From positions 1 to 24,848 of the forward strand of contig CAZLDI010000027.1 of the NCBI GenBank assembly GCA_964558415.1: DNA of 24,848 nucleotides, written 5' to 3'. The notes beneath the pieces were generated by a model. That model was not told the origin of the DNA, did no database searches, and was given only the letters and a program-made list of their open reading frames with translations. The DNA is from CAZLDI01 sp964558415. GTDB taxonomy: Bacteria; Chloroflexota; Dehalococcoidia; SM23-28-2; RBG-16-64-32. A program made the translations under genes and the position numbers. This document shows positions 23,402 to 24,848 of this stretch, in pieces; within the stretch, counting starts at the first letter, position 1; the number at the start of each line of letters is the position of its first letter.

Positions 23402-23480
23402 TCGACCATCTCCCCTACTCCCGCCAAGATCCTACCGTATACTGCTGCTATCACAAAGGGTCAGGGCAACCCAAAACTGC

Positions 23481-24776
23481 ATGCGATTAGCCGCGGCCAT
23501 CCTCATCGTTACTCTTGGCATCCTCGGCGCCTACGCCGCTCTTGCATCGCCGTGGCGTGACGGCGCCGACACACCCAGCACCACCGTGAGCGCTGGCCCG
23601 GACGACGATGACGACGGATTCACAGACGAGGGCGAGCTTCTCGCTGGTTCGGACCCGCTCAATCCCGACAGCACTCCCGAGTTGGTAGATTTTCGTCGCA
23701 CGTGCTTCGATGAAGAAGATAACGATCTCGATGGGTTGACTGATCGCGACGACGATGGGTGCATTGATTCCGATGGGGATTCCATACCCGATGTTTTGGA
23801 CAACTGCCCGCGCTTCCCAAGTCGACCACTTTATGACCAAGATGGAGACGGACTGGGAAACGAATGCGATGACGATGACGACGGGGACGGCGTTCTCGAT
23901 GGCCCTGATATCTGTTTCGAGACGCTCGCTGGTGCTGCGGTAGACGCCAGCGGTTGTTCTGATGCCGAGGTCGACGGGGATGGTGACGGCTTCTGCAGCC
24001 CACCGCGGTCCCAGGGGCCATCAAACTGTGTTGGACTTGACAACTGTCCTGACGAACCGAATCCGTCCCAAGCCGACGGGGACACCGACGATTTCGGTGA
24101 CGCCTGCGACAACTGTCCTGGACTCAGCAACGTTCAGGATGATGCTGACTCAGACGGTGCCGGCGATGAGTGCGACAACGACCGGGACGGAGATGGCCTG
24201 GATAATTCCGTCGACAATTGTCTTGTACTCCCTAACCCAGTGCAGGAGGACGGCGACAACGACGGCCGGGGTGATGACTGTGATAACTGCCCCACCGTTT
24301 CAAATACTGGGCAAGAGAACAGCGACCGTGACATCCCTGGTGACGCCTGCGATGTCTGTCCGAGCGAGCGTGACCCTGGTCAGGCAAACAGCGACACGGA
24401 CAGCCTAGGTGACATGTGCGACAACTGCGATTCAACCGACAACCAAGACCAAGCGAACACTGACGGCGACGGTGTAGGCAACGCTTGCGACAACTGCCCG
24501 CTGGAGAAGAACACTGGCCAGTCAGACACCGACAACGACGGAATCGGGAACGCCTGCGACTCTACACCGGAAGGCGTCTTTTGGCTTCCTGCGTCACCTC
24601 CAGCGATCCGCGGTGAAGCGGCACGCTTCTGGGCCGCCTCCCTACCGTGGCCAAAGACATGGCGGCGCGCTTGGCGCATTAGCGAGTGTCGGGCTCTTGA
24701 CCCGACTCACCCATCCCCTCGCTCATTCACCCCGCGCCGTGTCTCCACCGCTCATGGTGAGGCACTCGTACCATGA
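23481..24776 (+). CDS. Secreted thrombospondin type 3 repeat protein
   Basis: The 431-residue product starts with a signal peptide (RLAAAILIVTLGILGAYAAL). From about residue 40 to 365 there are about eight calcium-binding TSP3 repeats of the form DNCPxxxNxxQxDxDxDGxGDxCD. These Asp/Cys-rich rods are found in cell-surface and outer-layer proteins. The frame is open upstream to 23307, but that part translates copy A of the composite repeat, so ATG 23481 is preferred. No strong ribosome-binding site is visible; TATACT at 23438-23443 could be a -10. The last 30 or so residues (from about CRALDPTHPSPRS) are encoded by copy B of the repeat, which supplies the TGA. GC is visibly lower than in neighbouring genes. 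This is the only complete plus-strand gene found, and it lacks the shared module. Confidence 0.8.
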   Translation: MRLAAAILIVTLGILGAYAALASPWRDGADTPSTTVSAGPDDDDDGFTDEGELLAGSDPLNPDSTPELVDFRRTCFDEEDNDLDGLTDRDDDGCIDSDGDSIPDVLDNCPRFPSRPLYDQDGDGLGNECDDDDDGDGVLDGPDICFETLAGAAVDASGCSDAEVDGDGDGFCSPPRSQGPSNCVGLDNCPDEPNPSQADGDTDDFGDACDNCPGLSNVQDDADSDGAGDECDNDRDGDGLDNSVDNCLVLPNPVQEDGDNDGRGDDCDNCPTVSNTGQENSDRDIPGDACDVCPSERDPGQANSDTDSLGDMCDNCDSTDNQDQANTDGDGVGNACDNCPLEKNTGQSDTDNDGIGNACDSTPEGVFWLPASPPAIRGEAARFWAASLPWPKTWRRAWRISECRALDPTHPSPRSFTPRRVSTAHGEALVP

Positions 24777-24848
24777 GCGGAGCCATCCCGCCGCCCGCAT
24801 TTCAGACAGTCCGGGGGTCGGCCTCTTAGCCCGACTCACCCACCCCCT
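24688..24848. repeat. Composite palindromic repeat, copy B (runs to the window edge)
   Basis: The order is the same as in copy A: GTCGGG...CCCGAC (24688-24706), CACCCATCCCCTCGCTCATT, a perfect family 1 palindrome (24748-24780), CAGACAGTCCGGGGGTCGG, and a closing GTCGGCCTCTTAGCCCGAC (24817-24835). Similarity to copy A also holds in the connecting sequence, so this is one mobile or amplified unit rather than scattered hairpins. Confidence 0.8.

Noticed and set aside
23307..23480. Upstream extension of the TSP3 frame
   Set aside because: It translates the palindromic repeat, and the signal peptide begins at ATG 23481.

Overview
The window is GC-rich and compactly organised, and every RNA gene and protein family recognised is bacterial. 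The gene content fits a Chloroflexota-like bacterium: a small retropepsin-type aspartic protease, Asp/Cys-rich secreted proteins ending in dockerin-like modules, and rplJ-rplL not followed by rpoB. That assignment is an inference from gene content, not a phylogenetic result. Almost all genes are on the minus strand; the exceptions are a partial gene at the left edge and one thrombospondin type 3 repeat gene at the right.

Layout. (1) 1-2400: the end of a possible membrane protein, an acyl-CoA dehydrogenase, and an aminoglycoside-type nucleotidyltransferase. (2) 2463-4560: a secreted repeat protein (P1) with its own consensus promoter. (3) 4587-12988: read on the minus strand, a long translation/transcription cluster that starts at a strong promoter: tRNA-Thr(TGT), tRNA-Tyr(GTA), tRNA-Thr(GGT), tuf, rpmG, secE, nusG, rplK, rplA, L10 leader with a terminator-like hairpin, rplJ, rplL, then a zinc-ribbon/LysM membrane protein, a C69-type peptidase and radC. 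(4) 13067-22994: four large secreted proteins: a metzincin-like metalloprotease (P2), a beta-lactamase-fold serine hydrolase (P3), an Asp-box protein (P4) and an SGNH-type hydrolase (P5). (5) 22995-24848: palindromic repeats surrounding a Ca-binding TSP3-repeat gene of visibly lower GC.

Two things stand out. First, rplA is one uninterrupted 372-codon frame in which a complete retropepsin-like domain (DTG motif) precedes a complete ribosomal protein L1, starting 2 nt after rplK. Second, five otherwise unrelated secreted proteins (P1-P5) end in the same roughly 95-110-residue module. It has two dockerin-like half-repeats, the second interrupted by an invariant PGTTFG insert, and it finishes in AFGGxxC. 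This looks like a shared attachment or sorting tag on a set of extracellular enzymes. No transmembrane anchor follows it, and no partner is visible in the window.

The right-hand region also carries three kinds of palindromic repeat. Two share the same architecture (10-11-bp arms around an 11-nt loop starting GAG). A third, composite repeat of about 145 bp occurs on both sides of the TSP3 gene and supplies that gene's stop codon.
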